16,884 nucleotides of DNA, from the NCBI GenBank assembly GCA_030151725.1, contig JASLDD010000301.1, positions 1 through 16,884 on the forward strand. The letters are read 5' to 3'. Made by a program: the position numbers and the translations under genes. This stretch comes from Solirubrobacteraceae bacterium. Its GTDB lineage: Bacteria > Actinomycetota > Thermoleophilia > Solirubrobacterales > Solirubrobacteraceae. The notes beneath the pieces are model-generated. The model had not been told where the DNA came from and ran no database searches. It was given only the letters and a program-made list of their open reading frames with translations. How positions within the stretch are numbered: the stretch's first letter is position 1; each line of letters opens with the position of its first letter. Positions 1-6,648 of the stretch are shown here, piece by piece.

Positions 1-73
1 TCGACCGAATAGCTGCGATCTCAGTCAAGTCGGTTGGCGACTCATCTTCCTCACCCCGAAGGCAGCAGTACTG

Positions 74-796
74 ATGATGGCTATAAACCGGCTCGCTGTC
101 GAAGCGTCGAGCGCCAACGCCATCAGGGAGCCAGTTGATTCTCATGTACGTCCCATCGAGATCGTCCTCGCCTTTCACCAGGACGTGGTACGTAGCGCCT
201 TGGGGATGCTCCTCGCAAGCATCGACGGCTTCTCGCTTGTTGGAGAAGCGAAAAACGTGGAAGACGCCGTGCGCTGCGCCAGGCGTATCCATCCGAGGGT
301 TCTCATTCTGGATCTTGATCTCCCAGAACCCGACCGATCTGTGCTCGCGGCAATTTCCACAGTGCGCACCGAGCTCCCAGAGACCGAGATCGTGATTATT
401 AGTCTTGACGGGGACATGGCTGTCATTCAGGAAGCAACCGCGGTGGGCGCCCTCGCATGCGTCTCAACGTCCGCAACAGCAGACGAGCTTGTCGAAGCCA
501 TCCGGCGAGCGGCCTCCGGGCAAGCCTACTTCTCAGCAGAAGTCGTCACTGCACTTGCCAGCGTCTCAGACGCGGGACCAAACGGGCTCACAGCGCGTGA
601 AGTCGAGGTCATCGGGCTTATCGCCAAGGGTTACACACACGCCGAGATCGCGGAGCTACTTTTCCTATCTGTACGCACTGTCGAGTCCCATCGCGCGCGC
701 ATACAGATGAAGCTCGGCCGCCTCACCCGGGCTGAGCTGGTGGCATATGCCCATGAGCACGGAATTGCGAATGGTGTGGCGAATGTCCCTAAATGA
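74..796 (+). CDS. NarL/LuxR-type response regulator with degenerate receiver
   Basis: This 240-residue protein has the two-domain NarL/FixJ layout: an N-terminal receiver (about 28-150) and a C-terminal LuxR-type HTH (about 171-230, GLTAREVEVI then TVESHRARIQMKLG). It is expected to be a cytoplasmic DNA-binding transcription regulator. The phosphoacceptor position is kept (D80 in VLILD). The acidic Mg-binding pair that normally follows the first beta strand (LADDH) reads LAFHQ here (F34, H35), and the conserved lysine after GAxGYL is replaced (GALACVSTS, T132). S110 stands at the Thr/Ser switch position. Loss of these residues suggests phosphorylation-independent or altered signalling. No histidine kinase lies in the window, so it is an orphan here. 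Two adjacent ATG codons (74 and 77) are both possible starts; the Shine-Dalgarno match is weak. Family assignment is firm, target genes unknown. Confidence 0.9.
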   Translation: MMAINRLAVEASSANAIREPVDSHVRPIEIVLAFHQDVVRSALGMLLASIDGFSLVGEAKNVEDAVRCARRIHPRVLILDLDLPEPDRSVLAAISTVRTELPETEIVIISLDGDMAVIQEATAVGALACVSTSATADELVEAIRRAASGQAYFSAEVVTALASVSDAGPNGLTAREVEVIGLIAKGYTHAEIAELLFLSVRTVESHRARIQMKLGRLTRAELVAYAHEHGIANGVANVPK

Positions 797-891
797 AGAT
801 GCCGCAGCGTGGACCCTGATCGTTGAAGCACTCACGACATTTAGTGGGTGCGAAGTCGGGATACGCCCTGCGCAACGCGCGGCGCAAGTGC

Positions 892-1098
892 CTACAGACC
901 CACGACTTCAACAATCATCCCGGTCCGCAGCGCGTGGGCAACTGCTGCAGCTCTCTCAGGGGCCTTCAGCTTCAGGCGAACATGCTCGAAATGCGTCTTG
1001 ACAGTCCATGGACTGAGCGAGAGCCGAGCGGCGATCTTTGCCGTCGTGAGCCCGCGGCGCCCAGCGAGGTCTGGCCTTCCTACTCGATCTAAGGACAT
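892..1098 (-). pseudogene. Truncated LuxR-type HTH domain (remnant or mini-regulator)
   Basis: The 68-residue reading frame carries most of a LuxR/GerE-type HTH: GLTTAKIAARLSLSPWTVKT followed by HFEHVRLKLKAPERAAAV. This covers the scaffold and recognition helices. The usual first helix (LTxREREVL) is missing; in its place is DLAGRR, with no receiver or sensor domain upstream in any frame I could follow. The frame starts at an ATG (1098) without a visible ribosome site. It faces the full-length response regulator tail to tail. The most likely reading is the decayed 3' end of a larger LuxR-family regulator. The alternative is a stand-alone GerE-like DNA-binding protein; GerE itself is about this size but has the complete domain. 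Confidence 0.55.
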
Positions 1099-1269
1099 CT
1101 ACGAGCTTTCGGCGGGCTTGCCCCGATGCTGCACCGATCTTCCGCCGGCCCAAGCATTGCCTAGGCTCGATGATTCCGATCAAAGATCTACTTCGAGCAT
1201 TCTACGTGAATTGTTCATGTGGTAAACCACGGGTCTTATGTCGGCGGCGCACTGTGAGTGCATCCATTG

Positions 1270-1287
1270 CCGGCGACCGATCGCCGG
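1270..1287. other. Perfect 7-bp GC-rich hairpin in intergenic DNA
   Basis: CCGGCGA and TCGCCGG (1270-1276 and 1281-1287) form a perfect stem with a four-base loop. On the plus strand three T residues follow, so it could be a weak plus-strand terminator, but no plus-strand gene clearly ends just upstream. It sits in the 278-bp stretch between the LuxR remnant and the small membrane peptide, which otherwise shows nothing. Confidence 0.35.
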
Positions 1288-1362
1288 TTTCGCGAGATCG
1301 CCGGGGGCTACGCGAGGTAAGACAAGTGAACAGGGCGAGCGACAGCTGCGCCTGACGGCCTC

Positions 1363-1368
1363 TATTCT
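1363..1368 (+). promoter_or_regulatory. Candidate -10 box for leaderless small membrane peptide gene
   Basis: TATTCT lies exactly eight bases before the GTG at 1377, the spacing expected when transcription starts at the first base of the start codon. There is no Shine-Dalgarno sequence in front of the GTG, which fits leaderless initiation. The -35 region is not convincing. Confidence 0.4.
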
Positions 1369-1376
1369 TCGACACC

Positions 1377-1562
1377 GTGGGCGATCCCTCAAAAGCCGCT
1401 TCAACCCGAACCCAGCGCATCTTCCTCGCCGGCATGTACGTCGTGCTTGCGATTCTCCTACTGCTCGGGCGCATGACCACTATGGTCGGGATTGCCTATC
1501 TGACCGTCGTAGCTGTGGCGACTGGGTTGGTCGTGTTTCGCGCCGTCAGAGGACCCGGCTAG
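1377..1562 (+). CDS. Small two-helix membrane peptide
   Basis: The 61-residue product has a short charged N-terminus (KAASTRTQR), then two hydrophobic segments (about 16-31 and 36-55) separated by GRMT, and a basic end (RAVRG). It would be an integral membrane peptide with both ends probably on the same side. I do not recognise a family. Support for coding is the clean amphipathic arrangement, a GTG start and a -10-like box eight bases upstream. The small size and lack of a known relative keep confidence low. It converges with the COG4705 gene (38 bp between the stops). Confidence 0.45.
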   Translation: MGDPSKAASTRTQRIFLAGMYVVLAILLLLGRMTTMVGIAYLTVVAVATGLVVFRAVRGPG

Positions 1563-1599
1563 CACCGGGCACGCTGCGGCACAGCTTTAGCGCAGACTG

Positions 1600-2508
1600 C
1601 TAAGCCTCAACCGATTGGACCTCAGCTGTCGCGGCAGCGTCGATCCGCTGCAAGTGTGCGGCATGTGGGTGCTGGGCGGGCTGAATGTCATGCTTGCGCA
1701 CCGCCACATACACAACGAGCACGATGAACACAGCAAAGGCAATCAGGCTGACTGTGCCGTCGCCGAGCCCGAGCCCGCTGGTCGATGGCGACTTGCTGAA
1801 CCCATCCGCAAAGGAAGCACCGAGTGGTCGCGTGACCACATAGGCACCCCAGAACGCCACAATAGGATTCAACTGTCCCCGCCACCAACCAATTGCGGGA
1901 ACCGCGATGATCGCCGCAAACAGCGCTGCCGACTCGAAGTAGCCGAGGTGGAGCGATATTGCCGTCAGGTCGCCCGCCGCTGTCCCCAGGGCAAACGTCG
2001 CAAGCACCGCCGCCCAGTAGAAGCGCTCGCGGCGCCTTGTCGTGATCGTGTGAATCGACAGCGTCCCCTCGCTGCGCCACCACAGGAAGAAAATCGTGCC
2101 CACCAGCGCCGCGAACACCGGTGTGGTGACGGCATAGGGAATGCTCGCTCCGTCATGCACCCCGTCGGCCGCCATCGTGCCGAAGATGGCCACCATCATC
2201 ACCGTAAACCAATACACCGGGGCCTCATAGCGGCGCGTCCTGAACTGCAACCAGAACGCAAATGCCATCCCGAAGATGCCAACCGCCCCTGCGACCGGGA
2301 CGCTGCGCTGCCCCATCGCGTCCGACATCGCCTCACCCATACCCGTCGTCAGCAGCTTGAGCGCCCAGAAGATCAGGCCGATCTCGGGAACCTTGGCCGC
2401 TAGCGGCTCACGGAGATTTTGCGATCGGAGGGATGTGTTCACTGTGGTCTTTCCGTTCGGCGCCAACACGGCCCCCTCGTCCCAGCGGAAATGTTCCCGC
2501 CCACACAT
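1600..2508 (-). CDS. COG4705-type multi-pass membrane protein with fourfold repeat
   Basis: This 302-residue protein resembles the uncharacterised COG4705 membrane family (KVPEIGLIFWALKLLTTGMG near the N-terminus). It has roughly eight hydrophobic segments and a polar, His-containing C-terminal tail (about 251-302). Numbered from the ATG at 2508, a motif [FY]W-x9-G-x4-D occurs four times: W48/G58/D63, W100/G110/D115, W165/G175/D180 and W220/G230/D235. All four have identical internal spacing, which shows descent from a tandemly duplicated two-helix unit. Each unit puts one Asp in or at the edge of a membrane helix, so an ion- or proton-coupled transport role is plausible but unproven. A GTG at 2442, preceded by GGAAAG six bases away, is a credible alternative start and would remove 22 poorly conserved-looking residues. 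No neighbour in the same orientation suggests a pathway. Confidence 0.85.
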   Translation of the reverse strand: MCGREHFRWDEGAVLAPNGKTTVNTSLRSQNLREPLAAKVPEIGLIFWALKLLTTGMGEAMSDAMGQRSVPVAGAVGIFGMAFAFWLQFRTRRYEAPVYWFTVMMVAIFGTMAADGVHDGASIPYAVTTPVFAALVGTIFFLWWRSEGTLSIHTITTRRRERFYWAAVLATFALGTAAGDLTAISLHLGYFESAALFAAIIAVPAIGWWRGQLNPIVAFWGAYVVTRPLGASFADGFSKSPSTSGLGLGDGTVSLIAFAVFIVLVVYVAVRKHDIQPAQHPHAAHLQRIDAAATAEVQSVEA

Positions 2509-3010
2509 AAGCCACAGCTCAAGAGCTCACGAGACCCAACTGTTGGACTTTTGGTCAAACATGTATGATCGTGCTGCATCGCTCCAGACCCTGGTGATGT
2601 CCCTGTAGCACCGGATCCCAATGGCTGGAGCAGCATGACCGCAAGACAGCACCGTGGATGTGTTGGAGGCAACCCCGCGAGGGACGTCCTCCCAGCGCTC
2701 GATCGTTGCGAGGAAAGGGTGCAACGCGCCGGCAGCTGACTGGCGCTCGGCGACTCAACCTGAGCCGCAGCCACAGACCAACACCGGGGGAGCAAGCCAT
2801 GAGCGTATCGAGGAGCAAGGCCCTCACACACCGTGCTCGCCAGAGCTTCGGAGCAATCCGCAGCGCGCTTACAGACTCGCGCCAACCTCCAGCCAAGCCC
2901 ACTTCGGCGAGTCTCGGTACTCGCCACCAGACGTCCGACGGCCTGACCTCCTCAGTCGTCGGCGGGCGAGCGGCCTCTCCATCTAGCCCCTCGCCGTTCA
3001 CCCGCGAATC

Positions 3011-3042
3011 TGCCCGTCCGGTTCCCCCCGACCGGACGGGCA
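3011..3042. terminator. 12-bp perfect hairpin upstream of P450
   Basis: TGCCCGTCCGGT (3011-3022) and ACCGGACGGGCA (3031-3042) are exact reverse complements around an eight-base C-rich loop. No T-run follows on either strand. In GC-rich actinobacteria such hairpins can still end transcription, so it may insulate the P450 promoter just downstream; a regulator-binding palindrome is the alternative. Confidence 0.45.
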
Positions 3043-3065
3043 GCTCGCGCCTCCCCCATCCCCCG

Positions 3066-3071
3066 GTAGCA
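3066..3071 (+). promoter_or_regulatory. Candidate -10 box of the P450 gene
   Basis: TAGCAT lies 33 bases before the P450 ATG. This would give a leader of roughly 27 nt containing the strong GGGGAGG ribosome site at 3091-3097. No clear -35 hexamer is visible at the usual distance. Confidence 0.35.
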
Positions 3072-3104
3072 TCGACTCTCAATATCTCTCGGGGAGGTTC
3101 TGGA

Positions 3105-4340
3105 ATGTCCTCAGCCAAAACAGATCTGTCGCAAGCGCTTGTCATCGAGCGTGAGCGGTGGCGAGACGGCCCACCTCACGGGCTCTTCAAGCGGCTGCGT
3201 AACGAGTGCCCCGTGCACTGGTCGGCCGAGATCCCAGAGTTTCCCGAGCAGGACGGCTTCTGGTCGATCACCACAGCCGATGACGTCCACGCCGTCAGTC
3301 GCGACTGGGAGACCTTCTCCTCCGAACTGGGTGGAATCACCGCGCTCACCGGCGCAGTGCTTCCGCTCGACCTCGTGCGCGCAATGTTCATCGGGATGGA
3401 CCCGCCCAAGCACGATCGGCTGAAGGCGCTCTTCCAACGTGGCTTCACGCCCAAGCGCATCGCCGACCACGAGGATTCCATCCGAGCCATCACACGCGAC
3501 GTGCTGGAGGGACTCGCGCACGCGGATGAGGCCGATCTCGTCCCCGATGTTGCCCAGCCGGTCGTCTCGCGAGTGATCGGCAGCTTCATGGGAATACCGC
3601 CCGAGGACGACCAGGTCTGGGCACGGCTGATGAACGCCACGCTCGGCGCCGGCGATCGCGATCTCAACCCCGATGGCCCCTCCTCGGTGATTCAGCGCGA
3701 AGTGCCCGAGATCTTCGCCCGCTGCCGCGAGCTGATCGATGCGCGCCGCAAGGACCCCACCGACGACCTCACCAGCGTGCTCGTGCACGCCGAGATCGAC
3801 GGCCAGAAGCTCGAGGAGCACGAGATCGTGATGGGCTTCGTGCTGCTGATGGCCGCCGGCAACGACAGCACCAAGGCCACCTACTGCAGTGGCATGCGCG
3901 CGATCATGGAAGACTCCCAGCAGCGTGCCCTGCTGCTCGACGATCCCTCGCTGATCGACGGGGCCGTCGAGGAGTCGCTGCGGATGTTCCCCGCCTTCGC
4001 ACATTTCCGCCGCACCGCCACACGCGACTGCGAACTGGGCGGTCAGGCGATCCGCGAAGGCGACAAGATCGTGATGTGGTACGCATCATCCAACCGCGAC
4101 GAGTCCCGCTATGAGGACCCAGATCGCTTCGACGTTCGCCGCAATCCCGACCACCAAGCCTTCGGCGCCGGCGGACGCCACTTCTGCCTTGGCACAGCGC
4201 TCGCACGCCTGGAGCTGAGGACGCTCTTCGCGGAGACGCTCAAGCGCTATCCGCAGATTGCCCTGGCGGGCACTCCCGCCTACGCCGAGTCGCCGTGGAT
4301 CAGTCAGCTCAAGACGCTACCCGTGCGCCTCGCTCCCTAG
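3105..4340 (+). CDS. Cytochrome P450 monooxygenase
   Basis: The 411-residue protein is a soluble bacterial P450 that would use electrons from a ferredoxin/reductase pair to hydroxylate a lipophilic substrate. Landmarks: C-helix region GMDPPKHDRLKALFQRGFTP (97-116), oxygen-activating I-helix motif AGNDST (251-256; Ser where Thr is usual, followed by Thr), ExxR pair E290/R293 and the heme loop FGAGGRHFCLG (353-363) with axial ligand C361. The C-helix region recalls mycobacterial CYP124/125/142-like sterol or fatty-chain oxidases, but the substrate cannot be read from sequence. The ATG at 3105 is preceded by GGGGAGG seven bases away. The frame stays open upstream to 2658, but that extension is low-complexity and is rejected. 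No ferredoxin or reductase is adjacent; the gene is monocistronic and closed by a hairpin. Confidence 0.96.
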   Translation: MSSAKTDLSQALVIERERWRDGPPHGLFKRLRNECPVHWSAEIPEFPEQDGFWSITTADDVHAVSRDWETFSSELGGITALTGAVLPLDLVRAMFIGMDPPKHDRLKALFQRGFTPKRIADHEDSIRAITRDVLEGLAHADEADLVPDVAQPVVSRVIGSFMGIPPEDDQVWARLMNATLGAGDRDLNPDGPSSVIQREVPEIFARCRELIDARRKDPTDDLTSVLVHAEIDGQKLEEHEIVMGFVLLMAAGNDSTKATYCSGMRAIMEDSQQRALLLDDPSLIDGAVEESLRMFPAFAHFRRTATRDCELGGQAIREGDKIVMWYASSNRDESRYEDPDRFDVRRNPDHQAFGAGGRHFCLGTALARLELRTLFAETLKRYPQIALAGTPAYAESPWISQLKTLPVRLAP

Positions 4341-4352
4341 CCGAAAGCAAAA

Positions 4353-4380
4353 GGGCCGCCCACTCAACAGCAGGCGGCCC
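4353..4380. terminator. Shared terminator between convergent P450 and LPXTG genes
   Basis: GGGCCGCC (4353-4360) pairs perfectly with GGCGGCCC (4373-4380) across a 12-base loop. Read on the minus strand the stem is followed by CTTTTGCTTT, a proper U-tract, so it ends the LPXTG gene. On the plus strand it lies 12 bases after the P450 stop and probably serves both. Confidence 0.8.
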
Positions 4381-4417
4381 CCTTGTGCCAAAACTTCTTG
4401 TTAGCTGGCCGGCGCGC

Positions 4418-4843
4418 TCAGTTTTCGCGGCGGCGGCGCTGCACAACCACGATCGAGAACCCTGCGCCCATCAGCAGCAGGCCCGCGCCAACGCTCCAGC
4501 GCAGATCGAAGCCCGTGAACGGCAGCGTGCTCGTCGTCTCCGGTTCTGACGCTGTCGTAGGCGTGCTGGTCGTCGTCGGTTCAGCTTCTTTGCTTTCTGT
4601 TTTGGGCGAGGCTTTTTCTTTCGACGGCGACGTGCCCGTGCTCGGTTTGTTTGGTTCCTGGTTGTAGCCCGATTTGTTTCCTCCGGCCCCAAAGGCCGTG
4701 CCCGGTGCAACCAACGCCATCGCTATCAAAAGCACCACCGGGAGGAACGAGAGCCGGCGCAAGATTCCAGCCGTTCCCCTCCTCTTCGGCGCTGCGCCTG
4801 CTGTCCGTGGCCTGCTCGAGGCCATGACATCGGTCCGAGTCAT
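4418..4843 (-). CDS. Secreted LPXTG-type cell-wall-anchored protein
   Basis: The 141-residue product starts with a basic stretch, then a signal-peptide-like hydrophobic core (about 31-50, LSFLPVVLLIAMALVAPGTA) with likely cleavage near AFG-A. A low-complexity Lys/Glu/Thr/Ser/Pro-rich linker follows (about 54-106), then the sortase motif LPFTG (107-111), a membrane helix (about 117-134) and the tail RRRREN. This is the complete sorting signal used for covalent anchoring to peptidoglycan by a sortase. There is no folded domain, so the mature protein looks like a short wall-attached stalk. The ATG at 4843 is favoured over upstream codons because GGGAGG stands just before it. No sortase gene is in the window. 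Confidence 0.85.
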   Translation of the reverse strand: MTRTDVMASSRPRTAGAAPKRRGTAGILRRLSFLPVVLLIAMALVAPGTAFGAGGNKSGYNQEPNKPSTGTSPSKEKASPKTESKEAEPTTTSTPTTASEPETTSTLPFTGFDLRWSVGAGLLLMGAGFSIVVVQRRRREN

Positions 4844-4993
4844 GCCAACCTCCCATTGGTGGTGTTTGAGCGCTTGTCTGGCAAATTCATCATCATTGGT
4901 TCGCCATTTCCAGGCCATAGCCTGCCTTCGAGAACCAAGGTCTATCAGGAACACCGGTCACAGGACGTTCTCAGAAGCCCTCTTCCCACTGAA

Positions 4994-5010
4994 CGCGTTC
5001 CTCAAACGCG
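4994..5010 (-). terminator. Possible hairpin terminator after acyl-CoA synthetase gene
   Basis: On the minus strand, CGCGTT and AACGCG pair perfectly around the loop TGAGG, starting six bases past the synthetase stop. No U-tract follows, so this is a weak call. Confidence 0.3.
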
Positions 5011-5015
5011 CTTCC

Positions 5016-6647
5016 TCAGACCTGCACCCGACCCTCGAGCGTGCCCTCCGCGAGCTGTCCCCGCAGCACCTTCTTGTCGAACTTCCCCACGCTCGTCTTG
5101 GGGATCTCGGCCACGAACGCGAACTCGTCGGGCAGCCACCACTTGGCCACCTTGCCGCGCAGGTGCTCCACCAGCTGTTCCGCGTCGGCGTCCGCCTGAT
5201 CGCGGAGCACCACACAGCAGAGGGGACGCTCCGCCCACCGCTCGTCGGGCTTTGCGATTACGGCCGCCTCGACCACGTCGGGGTGCGACATCAGCTCGTT
5301 CTCGAGCTCAACCGAGGAGATCCACTCGCCACCAGACTTGATCACGTCCTTCGCCCGATCGGTGATTTGCACGAAGCCCTTCTCGTCCACCGCCGCGATG
5401 TCTCCCGTTCGCAGCCATCCCGAGTCGAACTTCCCAGCATCGTCCTCGTCGCGGAAGTAGGCCGACGCGACCCACGGTCCGCGCACCTCGATCTCGCCCG
5501 TCGCAGAGCCGTCCCAAGCAACCTCCGAGCCGTCATCGGCCACGAGCCGCAGCTCCACCCACGGCAACGGGCGTCCCTGCTTGGCGCGATCGTCCCAGTG
5601 GACCTCGTCGTGCTCGCCCTCCCGCGGACGGGCATATGTGGCCACGGGGCTCGTCTCGGTCATGCCCCACGCCTGGAAGATGCGCACGTCATGGCGCTCC
5701 TCGAAGTCCTTCATCAGCTGCCTCGGCACCGCCGAGCCACCGCATGCGGCGTTCGTCAGCGAGGACAGATCCACCTCGGAATGCTCATCGGCGTAGCGCA
5801 GGAGGTCGGCGAAGATCGTGGGCACGCACCCCATCAGCGTCGGGCGCTCCGCCGCGATCAGCTTGGCCAAAGACTCCGCGCTCAGGAACCGGTCCGGCAG
5901 GATCAAATCGGAGCCCGCCAGCGCGGCGCCGTAGGGCAGCCCCCAGGCGTTTGCGTGGAACATCGGCACCACGGCAAGCACACGATCGGCGCGCGAGAGC
6001 CCATTGGCGTCCGCCATCAGCGTCGCCGAGGAGTGCAGGCTGATCGAGCGGTGCGAGTACAGCACGCCCTTTGGATTGCCGGTCGTGCCGCTCGTGTAGC
6101 AGAGGGCAGCCGCCTGGCGCTCGTCGAGCTCCGGGTACTCGAAGGGCCCCGGGCCGGCCTGCTCGAGCAGCTCCTCATAGCGAAGCGCCCCCGGCAGCGA
6201 GCCACAGTCGCCCTCGCCCATCACCACGTAGTGCTCGACGCCCTCGAACGTCGGCGCCAGCTTCTCCAGAACCTCCACCAGCGAGCTGTCCACGAAGATG
6301 ACCTTGTCTTCGGCGTGGTTGACGATGTAGGTCAGCTGCTCGGCGAACAGGCGCACGTTGAGCGTGTGCAGCACCGCGCCCACGCATGGCGCCGCGAAGT
6401 ACAGCTCGAAGTGGCGCTGGTTGTTCCAGGCGAAGCTCGCCACGCGATCGCCCTGGCGCACGCCCAGCTCACCCAGCGCTCGAGCCAGCCGATCGATCCG
6501 CTCGGTCGCCTCCAGGTGGCTCGCGCGCGCCACCGAGCCGTCCTCCTCGAGCGTCACCACCTCAGCCCCCTGATTGCAATCGCGCATCCGTCGCCGGATG
6601 TGGTTGAGCGTCAGTGGAAAGTCGTCCTGCATCAGGCCCTGCAACAT
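5016..6647 (-). CDS. Long-chain fatty acyl-CoA synthetase (AMP-forming)
   Basis: This 543-residue ANL-superfamily enzyme would activate a fatty acid with ATP to an acyl-adenylate and then form the CoA thioester. Motifs in order: P-loop YTSGTTGNPKG (184-194), the HANAWGLPY segment (231-239) typical of long-chain synthetases, A5 motif WGMTETSP (327-334), A7 motif WLRTGDI (411-417), the hinge region RAKDVIKSGGEWISSVELEN (431-450) and the adenylation lysine K522 in SVGKFDK. Length and the GEWISSV segment match Thermus-type LC-FACS. The ATG at 6647 is preceded by GGGAGGGG and follows the glycosyltransferase stop by one base (TGAGATG), so the two are translationally coupled. Chain-length preference is not deducible. 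In-frame starts further upstream would run into the glycosyltransferase gene and are rejected. Confidence 0.94.
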   Translation of the reverse strand: MLQGLMQDDFPLTLNHIRRRMRDCNQGAEVVTLEEDGSVARASHLEATERIDRLARALGELGVRQGDRVASFAWNNQRHFELYFAAPCVGAVLHTLNVRLFAEQLTYIVNHAEDKVIFVDSSLVEVLEKLAPTFEGVEHYVVMGEGDCGSLPGALRYEELLEQAGPGPFEYPELDERQAAALCYTSGTTGNPKGVLYSHRSISLHSSATLMADANGLSRADRVLAVVPMFHANAWGLPYGAALAGSDLILPDRFLSAESLAKLIAAERPTLMGCVPTIFADLLRYADEHSEVDLSSLTNAACGGSAVPRQLMKDFEERHDVRIFQAWGMTETSPVATYARPREGEHDEVHWDDRAKQGRPLPWVELRLVADDGSEVAWDGSATGEIEVRGPWVASAYFRDEDDAGKFDSGWLRTGDIAAVDEKGFVQITDRAKDVIKSGGEWISSVELENELMSHPDVVEAAVIAKPDERWAERPLCCVVLRDQADADAEQLVEHLRGKVAKWWLPDEFAFVAEIPKTSVGKFDKKVLRGQLAEGTLEGRVQV

Positions 6648-6648
6648 C

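Larger units (their letters stand above)
2509..3104. other. 596-bp stretch without a convincing gene
   Basis: The divergent gap between the COG4705 gene and the P450 holds several open frames on both strands, but their translations are Ser/Pro/Arg-rich, lack domains and overlap one another. Visible signals are a CCAACTGTTGG palindrome (2536-2546), a good plus-strand -10-like TATGAT (2564-2569) with TTGGAC 15 bases upstream, a GGGGGAG ribosome-site-like run before an ATG at 2799 that is in frame with the P450, and the hairpin at 3011-3042. An untranslated RNA or a decayed gene is possible. Confidence 0.5.

Noticed and set aside
2658..3104. In-frame 149-codon extension upstream of the P450 start
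   Set aside because: The extension is Ser/Pro/Arg-rich without domain features, P450s of this type start near the chosen ATG, which has the best ribosome site, and a 12-bp hairpin plus a -10-like box lie inside the extension.
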